Assembly (NCBI RefSeq): GCF_900091495.1
Contig: NZ_LT607413.1
Location: forward strand, 62,001 to 126,000
Direction of reading: 5' to 3'
Origin: Micromonospora echinospora
Lineage (GTDB): Bacteria; Actinomycetota; Actinomycetes; Mycobacteriales; Micromonosporaceae
Length of the DNA: 64,000 bases
Program-made: the position numbers and the translations under genes
The notes under the pieces: generated by a model
Database searches by the model: none
Told to the model about the DNA's origin: nothing
What the model saw: the letters and a program-made list of their open reading frames with translations, nothing else
Part shown: positions 1 through 11,342 of the stretch, piece after piece
Layout: each line of letters starts with the position of its first letter
Numbering within the stretch: the first letter of the stretch is position 1

Positions 1-1038
1 GCCGCCGTCGTCCACCACCTGGAGGCCGTATCCGCCCTCGGCGAGGGCGAGCAGCGCGGCGACCGGCACGGTGAGCACGTCGGCGCGCTCCGCCGCCACG
101 AACCCGACGTCGACCGCCGCCTGGTCGAAGCCGGTGAGGGCGGCCGGGTCGTTCCCGGTCACCGAGACCTCGATCTTCGTCTCGCTGACCGGGTCCTGTC
201 CGGCCGAGCCGGCCGACGTCTGGACGACCGTCTCGACGGCGCCGACCCGGCCGGTGGTCCGTTTCCCGTCCGGCAGGGTGAGGGTCACCTCCGCGCCCTT
301 GCGGGCCAGCCGCTGGTCGTCGACGTCCAGGGTGCAGGTGACCAGCCGGGCGGTGCCGGTGATCGAGAGCAGCGTCCGGCCCGGACCGACGGCGTCCCCC
401 ACCTCGGCGCCCTGACTCGCCACCCGGACGGTGCCGGCGGCGTAGACGATCCGGCCCGGCTCGACCTGCCCGGTCTCGGTCACCCCCAGGTCCTCCTGCC
501 AGCGGCGGACCGCGTCGGCGGTGGAGGAGGTGTAGTCGTCGTCGACGGTGAACCCGGTGTAGCCCAGGTCGGCGAGGTTCTGCTCGAACTGCTTGACGTC
601 CCGGCCGCTGACCCCGGAACGCAGCGGCCGGTACGCCGGCAGGCTGCCGTGCAGCAGCACCACCGGATCGTCGTCGACCCGGTACAGGGCCTTGCCCCGA
701 GCGACCGTGGTCCCGGTGGCGGGCAGCCAGGTCAGCGTGCCGTTGTACCGGGTGTCCAGGGCGCGCGGGGTGCCGTACCCCAGCTCGCCGGTCTTGGTCT
801 CGCGGTCGACGAGGGTCTGCCGGGCGACGGTGGTGCTGGTCGGCGGAAGCGGGTCGGCCCCGGCCGACTCCCCGGCGCTGCCGTCGGAGGCCACGCCGAC
901 CGCGACCGCCCCGCCGGCCAGCACGACGACCGCCCCGGCGGCCAGCACGCTGACCGGTCGCCACCGGCGTCGACGGGTCGACGCCTCCGTGGTGCCGTCT
1001 CCGTCGCCCGCCGGGGCGGCCCCCACCGGCGCGCTCAC
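1..1038 (-). CDS. Peptidoglycan-binding periplasmic adaptor of an efflux system (MacA/HlyD-like), 3' end outside window
   Basis: The minus-strand frame opens with GTG at 1038, overlapping the stop of the lipoprotein gene (GTGA), and stays open to the window edge, so the C-terminus is missing. The N-terminus is Arg-rich (TRRRRWRPVS) followed by one hydrophobic segment at about residues 22-45, as in an anchored exported protein. Around residues 140-195 lies a peptidoglycan-binding-1-like helix pair (SGRDVKQFEQNLADLGY, then DAVRRWQEDLGV), followed by barrel-sandwich and beta-barrel stretches rich in VGDAVGPG and TLTLPDGK motifs. Actinobacterial adaptors with this order usually link a MacB-type ABC permease to the cell wall, and MacB genes would be expected just beyond the left edge. 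That role is inferred from the family. The gene lacks an ATG start, so start-codon-restricted searches can miss it. Confidence 0.8.
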   Translation of the reverse strand, partial: MSAPVGAAPAGDGDGTTEASTRRRRWRPVSVLAAGAVVVLAGGAVAVGVASDGSAGESAGADPLPPTSTTVARQTLVDRETKTGELGYGTPRALDTRYNGTLTWLPATGTTVARGKALYRVDDDPVVLLHGSLPAYRPLRSGVSGRDVKQFEQNLADLGYTGFTVDDDYTSSTADAVRRWQEDLGVTETGQVEPGRIVYAAGTVRVASQGAEVGDAVGPGRTLLSITGTARLVTCTLDVDDQRLARKGAEVTLTLPDGKRTTGRVGAVETVVQTSAGSAGQDPVSETKIEVSVTGNDPAALTGFDQAAVDVGFVAAERADVLTVPVAALLALAEGGYGLQVVDDGG

Positions 1039-1577
1039 GAGTTCCCCAGGCGCTCGTCGAGGTTGGGCATCACCTCGCGGCACTTGTCGAACGCCGCCCG
1101 GACCACCGGGTCCTTCCGGTCGATGTCGGCCTTGCCGGGCTGGATCCGGCCGTCGGCGTCCGGGTCGGGGAAGTTCGGCACGCCGTTCTCCCGCATGCAG
1201 CGGGCGAGCTTGCGGACCTGTTCGACCTGCTCGGCGTTGAGCTCCCGGGGCTGTCCGCCGTTCGGGGCGAACTCGCGGCACGCCTGGAGGGCCGCCTGGA
1301 CCTTCGTGCGGTCCACGTCGGAGCCCTGTCGGAAGCGCGGTCCGTTCTGGCCCGGCTCCGGGTCCGCCACGTCCAGCCCCTGGTCACGCAGGCAACTCGT
1401 GAACTTGATCCGGCGCTCCTCGTCGCTCAGCGCGGCGGCGTCGACCGTCGGCTTCGCACCGCCGCCACCGGCCGTGGCCACCCCGTCGTCGGTTCGGTCG
1501 GCCCCACCGCAGCCGGCCAGACCGAAGGCCGCCGCGAGGGGCAGGGCGAGCAGTACGCTCGTCAGCCGTCTCCGCAT
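1035..1577 (-). CDS. Conserved lipoprotein linked to MacAB-type efflux
   Basis: A protein of 180 residues. The start at 1577 is preferred over an in-frame codon 48 bases upstream because GAGGAG lies 8 to 13 bases before it and the product then begins MRRRLTSVLLALPLAAAFG, a lipoprotein signal ending in the lipobox LAGC. The mature part has two copies of a small Cys-containing motif: TSCLRDQGLDVADPEP and ARCMRENGVPNFPDPD, each followed by a later Cys (ALQACREF, FDKCREVM). The duplicated pattern suggests two disulfide-linked lobes. Proteins of this type are commonly found beside actinobacterial MacA/MacB genes. The biochemical role is unknown. It overlaps the adaptor gene by four bases, so the two are probably translationally coupled. 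It is divergent from the response regulator, which probably controls it. Confidence 0.8.
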   Translation of the reverse strand: MRRRLTSVLLALPLAAAFGLAGCGGADRTDDGVATAGGGGAKPTVDAAALSDEERRIKFTSCLRDQGLDVADPEPGQNGPRFRQGSDVDRTKVQAALQACREFAPNGGQPRELNAEQVEQVRKLARCMRENGVPNFPDPDADGRIQPGKADIDRKDPVVRAAFDKCREVMPNLDERLGNS

Positions 1578-1641
1578 CGTCTCGTGCTCCTCATCTTTCG
1601 TGACCGGCGGGAAGCCGGCGTCCACCGTCGAGTCAACGTCA

Positions 1642-1661
1642 CGGGGCGTAGCCGGGGCGTA
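1642..1661. promoter_or_regulatory. Candidate OmpR-type operator, two 9-bp direct repeats 11 bp apart
   Basis: CGGGGCGTA occurs at 1642-1650 and again at 1653-1661, exactly one helical turn apart, in the 139-bp gap between the divergent lipoprotein and response-regulator genes. OmpR/PhoB regulators bind tandem direct repeats with this period. A 12-bp perfect palindrome, GCCGTTAACGGC, follows at 1673-1684. Binding is inferred. Confidence 0.4.
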
Positions 1662-1716
1662 AACGTCGGAGTGCCGTTAACGGCGTGGTTATGCCGAGGT
1701 GGGCGAGGATGGAACG

Positions 1717-2373
1717 GTGCGGGTACTGGTGGTCGAGGATGAACGGCTCCTGGCGGACGCGATCGCCGAATGGCTGCGCCGGGAGGCGTTCGCGGTGGAC
1801 GTCGTGTACGACGGGGACGCCGCGCTGGAACGGCTCGGGGTCAACGGGTACGACGTGGTGGTGCTCGACCGGGACCTGCCGGTGGTGCACGGCGACGACG
1901 TGTGCCGGGCGGTGGTCGACTCCGACCGGGAGACCCGGGTGCTGATGCTGACCGCCGCCACCGCGGTGCGGGAACGGGTCGCCGGGCTGGCCATCGGCGC
2001 CGACGACTACCTGACCAAGCCGTTCGCGTTCATCGAGCTGAGCGCGCGGGTCCACGCCCTGACCCGGCGCACCCGGCCGGCCGCGCCGCCCCGGCTCACC
2101 CGGGCCGGCATCGTGCTGGACCCGGCCCGGCTGGAGGTGACCCGGGACGGGCGTCCCGTGCCGCTGTCCCGCAAGGAGTTCGGGGTGCTGGCCGAGCTGC
2201 TGCGCGCCGACGGGGCGGTGGTCTCCGCCGAGGAACTCCTGGAACGGGCTTGGGACGAGCACATCGACCCGCTGACCAACGTGTTGCGGGTGACCGTGAT
2301 GAAGCTGCGCCGCAAGCTGGGCGAGCCACCGGTGATCGAGACGGTGCCCGGCGCGGGGTACCGGATCCGATGA
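1717..2373 (+). CDS. OmpR/PhoB-family response regulator
   Basis: The receiver domain starts VRVLVVEDE with acidic residues 7-8, the phospho-acceptor is D51 in VVVLDRDLP, and the conserved Lys is in YLTKPFAF. The C-terminal half is a winged-helix DNA-binding domain (LSRKEFGVLAELL, then TNVLRVTVMKLRRKLG). A GTG at 1699 is also in frame, but the GTG at 1717 has GAGGA seven bases upstream and gives the usual family N-terminus, so 218 residues are annotated. The stop overlaps the kinase start (ATGA), so the two proteins are co-translated partners. Given the divergent adaptor and lipoprotein genes, the likely target is the efflux operon. Confidence 0.92.
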   Translation: MRVLVVEDERLLADAIAEWLRREAFAVDVVYDGDAALERLGVNGYDVVVLDRDLPVVHGDDVCRAVVDSDRETRVLMLTAATAVRERVAGLAIGADDYLTKPFAFIELSARVHALTRRTRPAAPPRLTRAGIVLDPARLEVTRDGRPVPLSRKEFGVLAELLRADGAVVSAEELLERAWDEHIDPLTNVLRVTVMKLRRKLGEPPVIETVPGAGYRIR

Positions 2374-3548
2374 AGAAGCTGACCATCCGCGCCCGGCTCA
2401 CGCTGGTCTACGGTGGGCTGTTCCTGTTCGCCGGAACGGTGCTGCTCGCCGTGACCTACGTGCTGGTCGACCAGCGCCTCACCCGGGGTCTCGGGTTCGA
2501 CCTGCGCAGCCGGGACCCGGACCGGGTGTCGCTGCCGCAGTCCGGCACCAAGATCACCCCTGAGCAGGCGGAGACCCTGCGCGGGCTGGTGCGGCAGGTG
2601 CAGGAGGACGCCCGCCAGGACGCGCTGGACTCCCTGCTGACCCAGGGCGGGGTGGCGTTGGCCGTGGTGACGGTCGCCGCCGTCGCGTTCGGCTGGCTGG
2701 TCGCCGGGCGGGCGTTGCAGCCGCTGAACCAGATCACCGGGACCGCCCGCCGGATCGCCGGCGCGGACGGCGCCGGGCGGGGCCTGCACGAGCGGATCGC
2801 TCTGGACGGGCCGACCGACGAGGTGAAGGAACTCGCCGACACCTTCGACCTGATGCTGGAGAAGCTCGACCGGTCCTTCGACGGCCAGCGGCGGTTCGTC
2901 GCCAACGCCTCCCACGAGCTGCGCACCCCACTGGCGATCAACCGTTCCCTGATCGAGGTGGCCGTCACCCGGCCGGACGCCCCGGCGGAGCTGCGCCAGC
3001 TCGGGGAGACGCTGCTCACGGTGAACGAACGGCACGAACGGCTGATCGACGGGCTGCTCACCCTCGCCGAGTCGGAGAACACGCTGACCGAGCGCACCGA
3101 GGTGGACCTCGCCGAGGTGGCCGGCCACCTGACCGACCAGACCGCCGCCGGGACGACCCTGGCGGTCTCCCGGACGCTGGCCCCGGCCCGGACGGTCGGT
3201 GACCCGGTGCTGCTGGAACGGCTGACCCAGAACCTGCTGGAGAACGCGGTACGGCACAACCTCGGCGAGGACGGGTGGCTGACCGTCACCACCACGACGG
3301 CCGACGGCCGGGCCGTGCTGACCGTCAGCAACAGCGGGCCGGTCGTGCCCGGATACGAGGTCGAGTCGATCTTCCTGCCGTTCCGGCGGTTGAACCGGGA
3401 GCGGGTGGCCGGCAACCGGGGCTTCGGGCTGGGCCTGTCCATCGTCCGGGCGGTGACCCGGGCGCACGGGGGCACCGTGCAGGCGCTGCCCCGGCCGGGC
3501 GGCGGTCTGGTCGTCACCGTCTCGCTGCCCACGCCCCGGGCGGGATGA
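2370..3548 (+). CDS. Sensor histidine kinase
   Basis: A protein of 392 residues. An N-terminal membrane segment (residues 10-32), a short extracytoplasmic loop of about 60 residues and a second membrane segment (about 92-112) are followed by a HAMP linker, a HisKA domain with H182 in SHELRTPLA, and a HATPase domain with N-box NLLENAVRHN and G-box GFGLGLSIVRAV. It autophosphorylates and passes phosphate to the response regulator encoded immediately upstream, with which it overlaps by four bases. The small sensor loop suggests detection of a membrane or envelope signal rather than a large ligand. That is inference. The kinase motifs are complete. Confidence 0.93.
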   Translation: MKKLTIRARLTLVYGGLFLFAGTVLLAVTYVLVDQRLTRGLGFDLRSRDPDRVSLPQSGTKITPEQAETLRGLVRQVQEDARQDALDSLLTQGGVALAVVTVAAVAFGWLVAGRALQPLNQITGTARRIAGADGAGRGLHERIALDGPTDEVKELADTFDLMLEKLDRSFDGQRRFVANASHELRTPLAINRSLIEVAVTRPDAPAELRQLGETLLTVNERHERLIDGLLTLAESENTLTERTEVDLAEVAGHLTDQTAAGTTLAVSRTLAPARTVGDPVLLERLTQNLLENAVRHNLGEDGWLTVTTTTADGRAVLTVSNSGPVVPGYEVESIFLPFRRLNRERVAGNRGFGLGLSIVRAVTRAHGGTVQALPRPGGGLVVTVSLPTPRAG

Positions 3549-3624
3549 CCGGCGGGACGGTTCACCGGTCGCTTCCCGGGTAGCAGTCCTGGACAGGACG
3601 ACCCGACGCGGCGGAGGGACCGGC

Positions 3625-4809
3625 ATGAAGGCACTGACCTGGCACGGGAAGCGGGACGTACGGGTGGAGGAGGTGCCCGACCCGAGGATCGAGGAGCCGA
3701 CCGACGCGATCGTCCGGATCACCTCGACCGCCATCTGCGGCTCCGACCTGCACCTCTACGAGGTGCTCGGGCCGTTCCTCAAGCCGGGGGACGTCCTCGG
3801 GCACGAGCCGATGGGGATCGTCGAGGAGGTCGGCTCGGGGGTGACCCGGCTGAAGCCGGGCGACCGGGTGGTGGTGCCGTTCAACATCGCCTGCGGCTCC
3901 TGCTGGATGTGCGAGCGGCAGCTCTACGCGCAGTGCGAGACCACGCAGGTCACCGCCGAGGGCAAGGGCGCGGCGCTGTTCGGCTACACCTCGCTCTACG
4001 GCTCGGTGCCCGGCGGGCAGGCCGAGTACCTGCGGGTGCCGCACGCCCAGTTCGGGCCGGTCAAGGTGCCCGAGACCGGCGCGGACGAACGCTACCTCTA
4101 TCTCTCCGACATCCTGCCCACCGCGTGGCAGGCGGTGAAGTACGCGGACACCCCGCCCGGCGGCACGCTCGCCGTCTTCGGGCTCGGCCCGGTCGGGCAG
4201 TTCTGCGCCCGGATCGGCCGGCACCTCGGCGCGGGCCGGGTGATCGGGCTGGACCTGGTGCCGGAGCGGTTGGAGATGGCCCGCCGGCACGGCATCGAGG
4301 TGCTCGACGTCGCCCAACTGGACGACGTCCCGGGCGCGCTGATCGACCTGGTGGACGGGCGCGGCCCGGACGCGGTCATCGACGCGGTCGGTATGGAGTC
4401 GCACGGCTCCACCTCCGGCAGGATCGCCCAGGCCGCCGCCGGACTGCTGCCGGACAGACTGGCTCAGCCGATGATCGACAAGGTGGGCGTGGACCGGCTG
4501 GTGGTGCTGAAGGCCGCGCTCAAGGCCGTCCGCCGGGGCGGCACCGTATCCATCTCGGGGGTGTACGGCGGAGAGGTGGACCCGCTGCCGCTGATGGAGA
4601 TGTTCGACCGGGGCGTGCAGCTGCGGATGGGACAGTGCCACGTCCGCCGCTGGACCGACGAGATCCTGCCGCTGCTGGCCGCCGACGACGACCCGCTGGG
4701 CGTGGAGGACCTGCGCACCCACCGGCTGCCGCTCGGCGACGCGCCGAAGGCGTACGAGATGTTCCAGAAGAAGGAGGACGGCTGCGTCAAGGTCGTGCTC
4801 GCGCCGTGA
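3625..4809 (+). CDS. Zinc-dependent alcohol dehydrogenase (formaldehyde/threonine dehydrogenase-like MDR)
   Basis: A protein of 394 residues starting MKALTWHGKRDVRVEEVPDP. Catalytic zinc ligands are visible as C38 and the H60-E61 pair in GHEPMGIVEEVG, and the structural-zinc lobe as C91, C94, C97 and C105. The cofactor domain carries the Rossmann motif FGLGPVGQF followed by DLVPERLEMARR, where Asp favours NAD over NADP. The length and the insertion around residues 105-150 resemble the glutathione-independent formaldehyde dehydrogenase branch of medium-chain dehydrogenases. The true substrate cannot be told from sequence. The start follows a good GGAGGG ribosome-binding site. It stands alone, followed by a hairpin terminator candidate. 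Confidence 0.85.
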   Translation: MKALTWHGKRDVRVEEVPDPRIEEPTDAIVRITSTAICGSDLHLYEVLGPFLKPGDVLGHEPMGIVEEVGSGVTRLKPGDRVVVPFNIACGSCWMCERQLYAQCETTQVTAEGKGAALFGYTSLYGSVPGGQAEYLRVPHAQFGPVKVPETGADERYLYLSDILPTAWQAVKYADTPPGGTLAVFGLGPVGQFCARIGRHLGAGRVIGLDLVPERLEMARRHGIEVLDVAQLDDVPGALIDLVDGRGPDAVIDAVGMESHGSTSGRIAQAAAGLLPDRLAQPMIDKVGVDRLVVLKAALKAVRRGGTVSISGVYGGEVDPLPLMEMFDRGVQLRMGQCHVRRWTDEILPLLAADDDPLGVEDLRTHRLPLGDAPKAYEMFQKKEDGCVKVVLAP

Positions 4810-4812
4810 GCC

Positions 4813-4833
4813 CGGTGGGTGCCTCACCCACCG
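4813..4833 (+). terminator. Stem-loop after the alcohol dehydrogenase gene
   Basis: CGGTGGGTG, a three-base loop, then CACCCACCG: a perfect 9-bp stem starting four bases after the stop codon. There is no T-tract, which is common for actinobacterial terminators. Function is inferred from position. Confidence 0.5.
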
Positions 4834-4942
4834 AGCCGGTGCCCGTCCGCCTCCACCCACTGCACCGGGCAGGGCACCCACCGGAACCGTCTCATCGCCT
4901 AGGGTGACCGGGGACACCCGGTCGCACGACGAGGAGACGCGC

Positions 4943-5956
4943 TTGACTGCCAGGATGAACCGAAGGACCGCTCTCGGGCTGGGCACCGCGGCGACCGCCG
5001 GCGCGGTGCTCGGCAACGGGACGCCGGCGTCGGCCGAGGAGCGTGGTGTGACACCGACCGCGAGCACCCCCGCCGAGGCCGCGGCGCTGGTCGCCGCCGC
5101 GTACCAGCAGCGCATCGCCGAGGCGGGCGGCAGCTGGCAGGCGTACGTCAGCGTGGCCGACGCGGCGGGCGCGCCCCTGCCGGCCGTCAGCGACGAGCCG
5201 AACCTCCGGCTGGAGGCGTACAGCGTCAACAAGATCGCCGTGGCCACGGCGGTGCTGGACAAGGTCGACCGGGGACTGCTCACCCTCACCCAGCGGGTCG
5301 ACGTCACCTCCGCGATCGTCGTCCCCGGCGGGGACGGGATCTTCAGCCTGGACGGGGCGTACCCCAGCTCGGTCACCCTCGGCCATGCCCTCGCCGCGCT
5401 GCTCACCGTCTCCGACGACACCGCGGTACGGCTGTGCGGGCTGGTCTGCCCGGCCGCCGAACTGAACGCGATCCTGGTCGCCAAGGGCTTCCCGAACACC
5501 CAGGTCCAGCCGGTGGCCAACCCCAACCGGTTCTACCTCGGCACGAGCACGCCCCGGGAGACCCACGACCTGCTCCGGGCGCTGGTCGCCGGCACCCTGC
5601 TCTCGCCCGCCTCCACGGCGTTCCTGCTGCGGCAGCTGCGCTCCCCGATCGCGCACACCGACGGCGTCCGCCGCACCATGTCCTCCGACGAGCGCGCCCG
5701 GATCGCCAGCAAGGGCGGCTGGTACGCCGACGCCCGCTGCGAGGCCGGCTTGATCTTCGACCGGGCCGGCGCGCCGGTGCTGACGTACGCCCTCTTCGCC
5801 ACCGGGCAGGCCGACCCGGGCAACTTCGGCGGAACCCACCCGGCGGTCACGGCACGGGCGAAGATGGGACGGAGCTTCCTCGACGCGGTGGACGGGCTGA
5901 CCGGCACCGGGACGGCCCACCGGGTCACCCGGCAGCGCCCGAGCAACGGCGGCTGA
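4943..5956 (+). CDS. Class A beta-lactamase-like serine hydrolase, exported
   Basis: The start is taken as TTG at 4943, with GAGGAG six bases upstream; an ATG twelve bases later is the alternative. The N-terminus MNRRTALGLGTAATAGAVLG has paired arginines before a hydrophobic stretch, a Tat-type signal of the kind that often opens actinobacterial secreted enzymes. The beta-lactamase-2 fold is indicated by the SxxK motif (SVNKIAVATAVL), an SDD in place of SDN (TVSDDTAVRL), and KGG followed by WYADARCEAG near the usual KTG position. Proteins like this may act on beta-lactams or on peptidoglycan-type substrates. The altered second and third motifs make a true beta-lactamase less certain. It stands alone between the dehydrogenase and a metallo-hydrolase gene. 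Confidence 0.8.
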   Translation: MTARMNRRTALGLGTAATAGAVLGNGTPASAEERGVTPTASTPAEAAALVAAAYQQRIAEAGGSWQAYVSVADAAGAPLPAVSDEPNLRLEAYSVNKIAVATAVLDKVDRGLLTLTQRVDVTSAIVVPGGDGIFSLDGAYPSSVTLGHALAALLTVSDDTAVRLCGLVCPAAELNAILVAKGFPNTQVQPVANPNRFYLGTSTPRETHDLLRALVAGTLLSPASTAFLLRQLRSPIAHTDGVRRTMSSDERARIASKGGWYADARCEAGLIFDRAGAPVLTYALFATGQADPGNFGGTHPAVTARAKMGRSFLDAVDGLTGTGTAHRVTRQRPSNGG

Positions 5957-6009
5957 CGCGCCGGGGGCTACCGTGGGCACCCGGAATCCACCGGGCGGAG
6001 GGAACGATC

Positions 6010-7143
6010 ATGGGGGGACGCGCGCAGCGGACACGGCGGGGCCGGGGCGGCGGGGTCGCCGGGGTGCTGGGACTGGCCGCGCTGGCCGCCCTGGCCTGGG
6101 CCGCCCGGGACGTGCCGGCCGCCCTGGGTGGCCGGCTGGCCGGTGCCCGTGCCGAACGCGTCCGCCGCTCACCGCAGTTCCACGACGGCGCGTTCCACAA
6201 TCCCGCCGACGTCCGCACCACGATCGCCGACCCCGGCCGGAACCTGGTGTGGGAACTGCTCTTCGGGCAGCAGCGCCGTCGGCCCACGCGGCCGGTGCCG
6301 CTGCTGCGTCCGAGCCCCGGCAGCGGTGACGAGCGGGAACTCGCCGTCGTCTGGTACGGCCACGCGTCCGCGCTGGTCGAGATCGAGGGACGGCGGGTGC
6401 TCGTCGACCCGGTGTGGAGCGACCGCTGTTCCCCGTCGCAGGTGGTCGGCCCGCGCCGGCTGCACGCCCCGCCGGTACGCCTCGACGAACTGCCCCCGGT
6501 GGACGCGGTCCTGATCTCCCACGACCACTACGACCACCTCGACATGGCGACGGTGCGTCGCCTGCGGGACACCCAGTCCGCCCCGTTCCTGGTGCCGCTC
6601 GGCATCGGCGCGCACCTGGACCGGTGGGGTGTGCCGGCGGACCGGATCGTCGAGCTGGACTGGGCGGAGAGCCACCGGGTGGCCGGGCTGACGATCACCG
6701 CCACCGCCGCGCAGCACTTCTCCGGCCGGGGCCTGCGCCGCGACGGCACGCTCTGGGGTTCGTGGGTGGTCGCCGGGGCGCACCGCCGGGTCTTCTACAC
6801 CGGCGACTCCGGCTACTTCCCCGGGTACGCCGAGATCGGCGAGACGTACGGGCCGTTCGACGTGACGCTGACCCAGATCGGCGCGTACGACCGGGCCTGG
6901 CCGAACATCCACATGTTCCCGGAGGAGGCGGTCGCCGCCCATCTCGACGTACGCGGCGGGCTGCTGGTGCCGGTGCACTGGTGCACCTTCAACCTGGCCC
7001 TGCACGACTGGGCCGAGCCGGTGAACCGGCTCTGGCGGGAGGCGAAGGCCCGGGGCGTCCGGCTCGCCGTGCCGCGCCCCGGCGAGCGGGTGACCGTGGA
7101 CGCCCCGCCGCCGGTGGACGCCTGGTGGGACCACATCGCCTGA
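6010..7143 (+). CDS. Metallo-beta-lactamase-fold hydrolase (NAPE-PLD/UlaG-like), membrane-anchored
   Basis: The ATG at 6010 has GGAGGG ten bases upstream; the same frame stays open much further upstream, but that part is antisense-like filler over the serine hydrolase. The 377-residue product has an Arg-rich start and one hydrophobic segment (about 14-32). The metal site is clear: HDHYDH at 171-176, GHASALVEIEG before it, a later His in AAQHFSGRG, the GDSGYFPGY motif and the late PVHWCTFNL His. This arrangement is typical of NAPE-PLD-like and UlaG-like hydrolases acting on phosphodiester or lactone bonds. The substrate is unknown. It ends 12 bases before the convergent dgt gene. Confidence 0.87.
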   Translation: MGGRAQRTRRGRGGGVAGVLGLAALAALAWAARDVPAALGGRLAGARAERVRRSPQFHDGAFHNPADVRTTIADPGRNLVWELLFGQQRRRPTRPVPLLRPSPGSGDERELAVVWYGHASALVEIEGRRVLVDPVWSDRCSPSQVVGPRRLHAPPVRLDELPPVDAVLISHDHYDHLDMATVRRLRDTQSAPFLVPLGIGAHLDRWGVPADRIVELDWAESHRVAGLTITATAAQHFSGRGLRRDGTLWGSWVVAGAHRRVFYTGDSGYFPGYAEIGETYGPFDVTLTQIGAYDRAWPNIHMFPEEAVAAHLDVRGGLLVPVHWCTFNLALHDWAEPVNRLWREAKARGVRLAVPRPGERVTVDAPPPVDAWWDHIA

Positions 7144-7154
7144 GCGGTGCCGGG

Positions 7155-8666
7155 TCAGAGCACGAAGGCGTCGGTCCAGAGCGCGCCGGAGCGGCCGGAG
7201 AGCGCGTCCAGCATCGCCACCGCCTGCGAGTCGGTGAGCAGCGCGACGAAGTCGACGATGGCCCGCCCCCGGGCCCGCGCCGACCGGTCCGGGGTGCGCG
7301 GGTGCAGTTCCGCCTCGGCCAGCTCCACCAGGTCGTGCAGCCGGCGCGGCAGACGGGACTCCTCCTCCGGGTCGAGCAGCCACTCCCAGAGCGCCTCGAC
7401 CAGCGAGCCGAGCAGCCGGGCCTGGCCGCGCTGGTGCAGGGCGAGGTCCGGTCGGGCCAGCACGAACCGGTGGTGGACGAACTTGAGCACCTGCACCTCG
7501 TGCCACTGCGGCGCGGCGAGCTGCACGTGCCCGGAACGCATCGAGGGCTTCTCGACCACCTGGATCGCGTCGACGAAACGGGCCGTCCAGCGGGCGGAGA
7601 ACCGGGCCACGTACTGCTCCGCCTCGATCGAGCCGTCGAACGGCAGCGCCAGCAGCCCCTCCACCAGTTCCCGGCGGACGTGCTCGACGGCGGCGGCGAA
7701 CGCCTCGTCGTCGGCGATCCAGTCGTCCTTGCGGTGGAGCTGTCGGCGCAGCCGCTCGATCGCCGCGCCGGGACGGCGGGCGGTGCTGGCCAGCGCCGCG
7801 TCGGTGACCGACCGGTAGTGCCCGTGCTCCCGTTGCCAGGCGATCAGCTCGGCGGCCACCGCGCCCTGCTGGAGCACGCCGACCCGGTGGAAGTCCTCGA
7901 CGTCGTGGATGGCGTACGCGATGTCGTCGGCGGTGTCCATCACCGACGCCTCGACGGTCTGCTGCCAGTCGGCGATCCGTCCGACGAACGGCTCCCGGGC
8001 CTGCCGCAGGTCGTCCAGCTCGGTGCGGTAGGCGCCGAACTTCACCGAACCGCTGGCCGGGTCGCCGGGCGGGGCGGCGGCCCCCCGGGGCGGCGGGTCC
8101 AGGTGCCGGGGGTGCGGGTCGGGGTGGTCCAGCCGGGTCCACGGGTACTTCAGCATCGCGGCCCGGACCGCCGCGGTCAGGTCGAGACCGATGGTGGCCG
8201 CGCCGCCGATCTCGGTCGAGGTGACGATCCGGTACGACTGCGCGTTGCCCTCGAATCCGTCGGCCAGCCCGAGGCGCTGGCGGGCCAGCCGGTCCAGCAC
8301 CCGCTCCCCCAGGTGCCCGAAGGGCGGGTGTCCGAGGTCGTGGGCGAGCGCGGCGGCCTCCACCACGTCCGGGTCGCAGCCGCCGAGGGCGGCCAGCAGG
8401 TCCCGGTACCGGTCGTCGGCGGTGAGCCGCTCGGCGATGGCCCGGGCCACCTGGGCGACCTTCAGGCTGTGGGTGAGGCGGTTGTGCACCAGCAGCCCGG
8501 AGCCGCCGGGGCTGACCACCTGGGTCACGCCGCCGAGGCGGGTGAAGAAGGGCGAACCCACGATCCGGTCCCGGTCGGCGCGGAACGGACTCGCCGCGAG
8601 GTCACCCAGGGCGCGGGCGCTGCCGCCGAAGAGCCGCCGGGCCCGGGGGTCCGCAGGTTGTTCCAT
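7155..8666 (-). CDS. dgt: Deoxyguanosinetriphosphate triphosphohydrolase-like protein
   Basis: A protein of 503 residues of the HD-domain dNTPase family, which hydrolyses dGTP (sometimes other dNTPs) to the nucleoside and triphosphate. Metal-binding residues are H66 in NRLTHSLKV and the pair H109-D110 in [11 protein letters not shown]. The third Asp lies in [13 protein letters not shown]. The start [14 protein letters not shown] is chosen because homologues begin close to this point and upstream codons run into the promoter region. The gene is convergent with the metallo-hydrolase gene and divergent from tex. Confidence 0.92.
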   Translation of the reverse strand: MEQPADPRARRLFGGSARALGDLAASPFRADRDRIVGSPFFTRLGGVTQVVSPGGSGLLVHNRLTHSLKVAQVARAIAERLTADDRYRDLLAALGGCDPDVVEAAALAHDLGHPPFGHLGERVLDRLARQRLGLADGFEGNAQSYRIVTSTEIGGAATIGLDLTAAVRAAMLKYPWTRLDHPDPHPRHLDPPPRGAAAPPGDPASGSVKFGAYRTELDDLRQAREPFVGRIADWQQTVEASVMDTADDIAYAIHDVEDFHRVGVLQQGAVAAELIAWQREHGHYRSVTDAALASTARRPGAAIERLRRQLHRKDDWIADDEAFAAAVEHVRRELVEGLLALPFDGSIEAEQYVARFSARWTARFVDAIQVVEKPSMRSGHVQLAAPQWHEVQVLKFVHHRFVLARPDLALHQRGQARLLGSLVEALWEWLLDPEEESRLPRRLHDLVELAEAELHPRTPDRSARARGRAIVDFVALLTDSQAVAMLDALSGRSGALWTDAFVL

Positions 8667-8781
8667 GATCGCAACGCTAGCGCAGCGGTCCCGCCGGCGC
8701 GCCCACGTACCGGACGACGGTGCTGTCGGGGCAGGGCGGCACAATGCAGGGCGTACCCCACCCGAGAAGGCGGATCAGATC

Positions 8782-11220
<2,439 letters not shown>

Positions 11221-11245
11221 GCCGACGCCGACCGACCCGGACGCT

Positions 11246-11283
11246 GAGTTCGGTCGCCGGATCCGGATCCGGCGACCGAACTC
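11246..11283 (+). terminator. 38-bp perfect palindrome after tex
   Basis: The left arm 11246-11264 (GAGTTCGGTCGCCGGATCC) and the right arm 11265-11283 are exact reverse complements with no spacer. In RNA this would form a long hairpin 25 bases beyond the tex stop. The most likely role is a terminator or 3'-end stabiliser. No T-tract follows. Confidence 0.6.
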
Positions 11284-11342
11284 GCCCGACGGGTCGGCCC
11301 GTGGGACGCGTCGGGGCGGGGCGGGGCGGTGGCACACGATGC

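Noticed and set aside
2007..3734. A 575-residue minus-strand frame antisense to the two-component genes
   Set aside because: Typical high-GC shadow frame: no start signals, no domains, and the plus strand encodes complete, motif-rich proteins.
5434..6009. Upstream extension of the metallo-hydrolase frame
   Set aside because: It overlaps the serine hydrolase in another frame and has no domain. The ATG at 6010 with GGAGGG is a better start.
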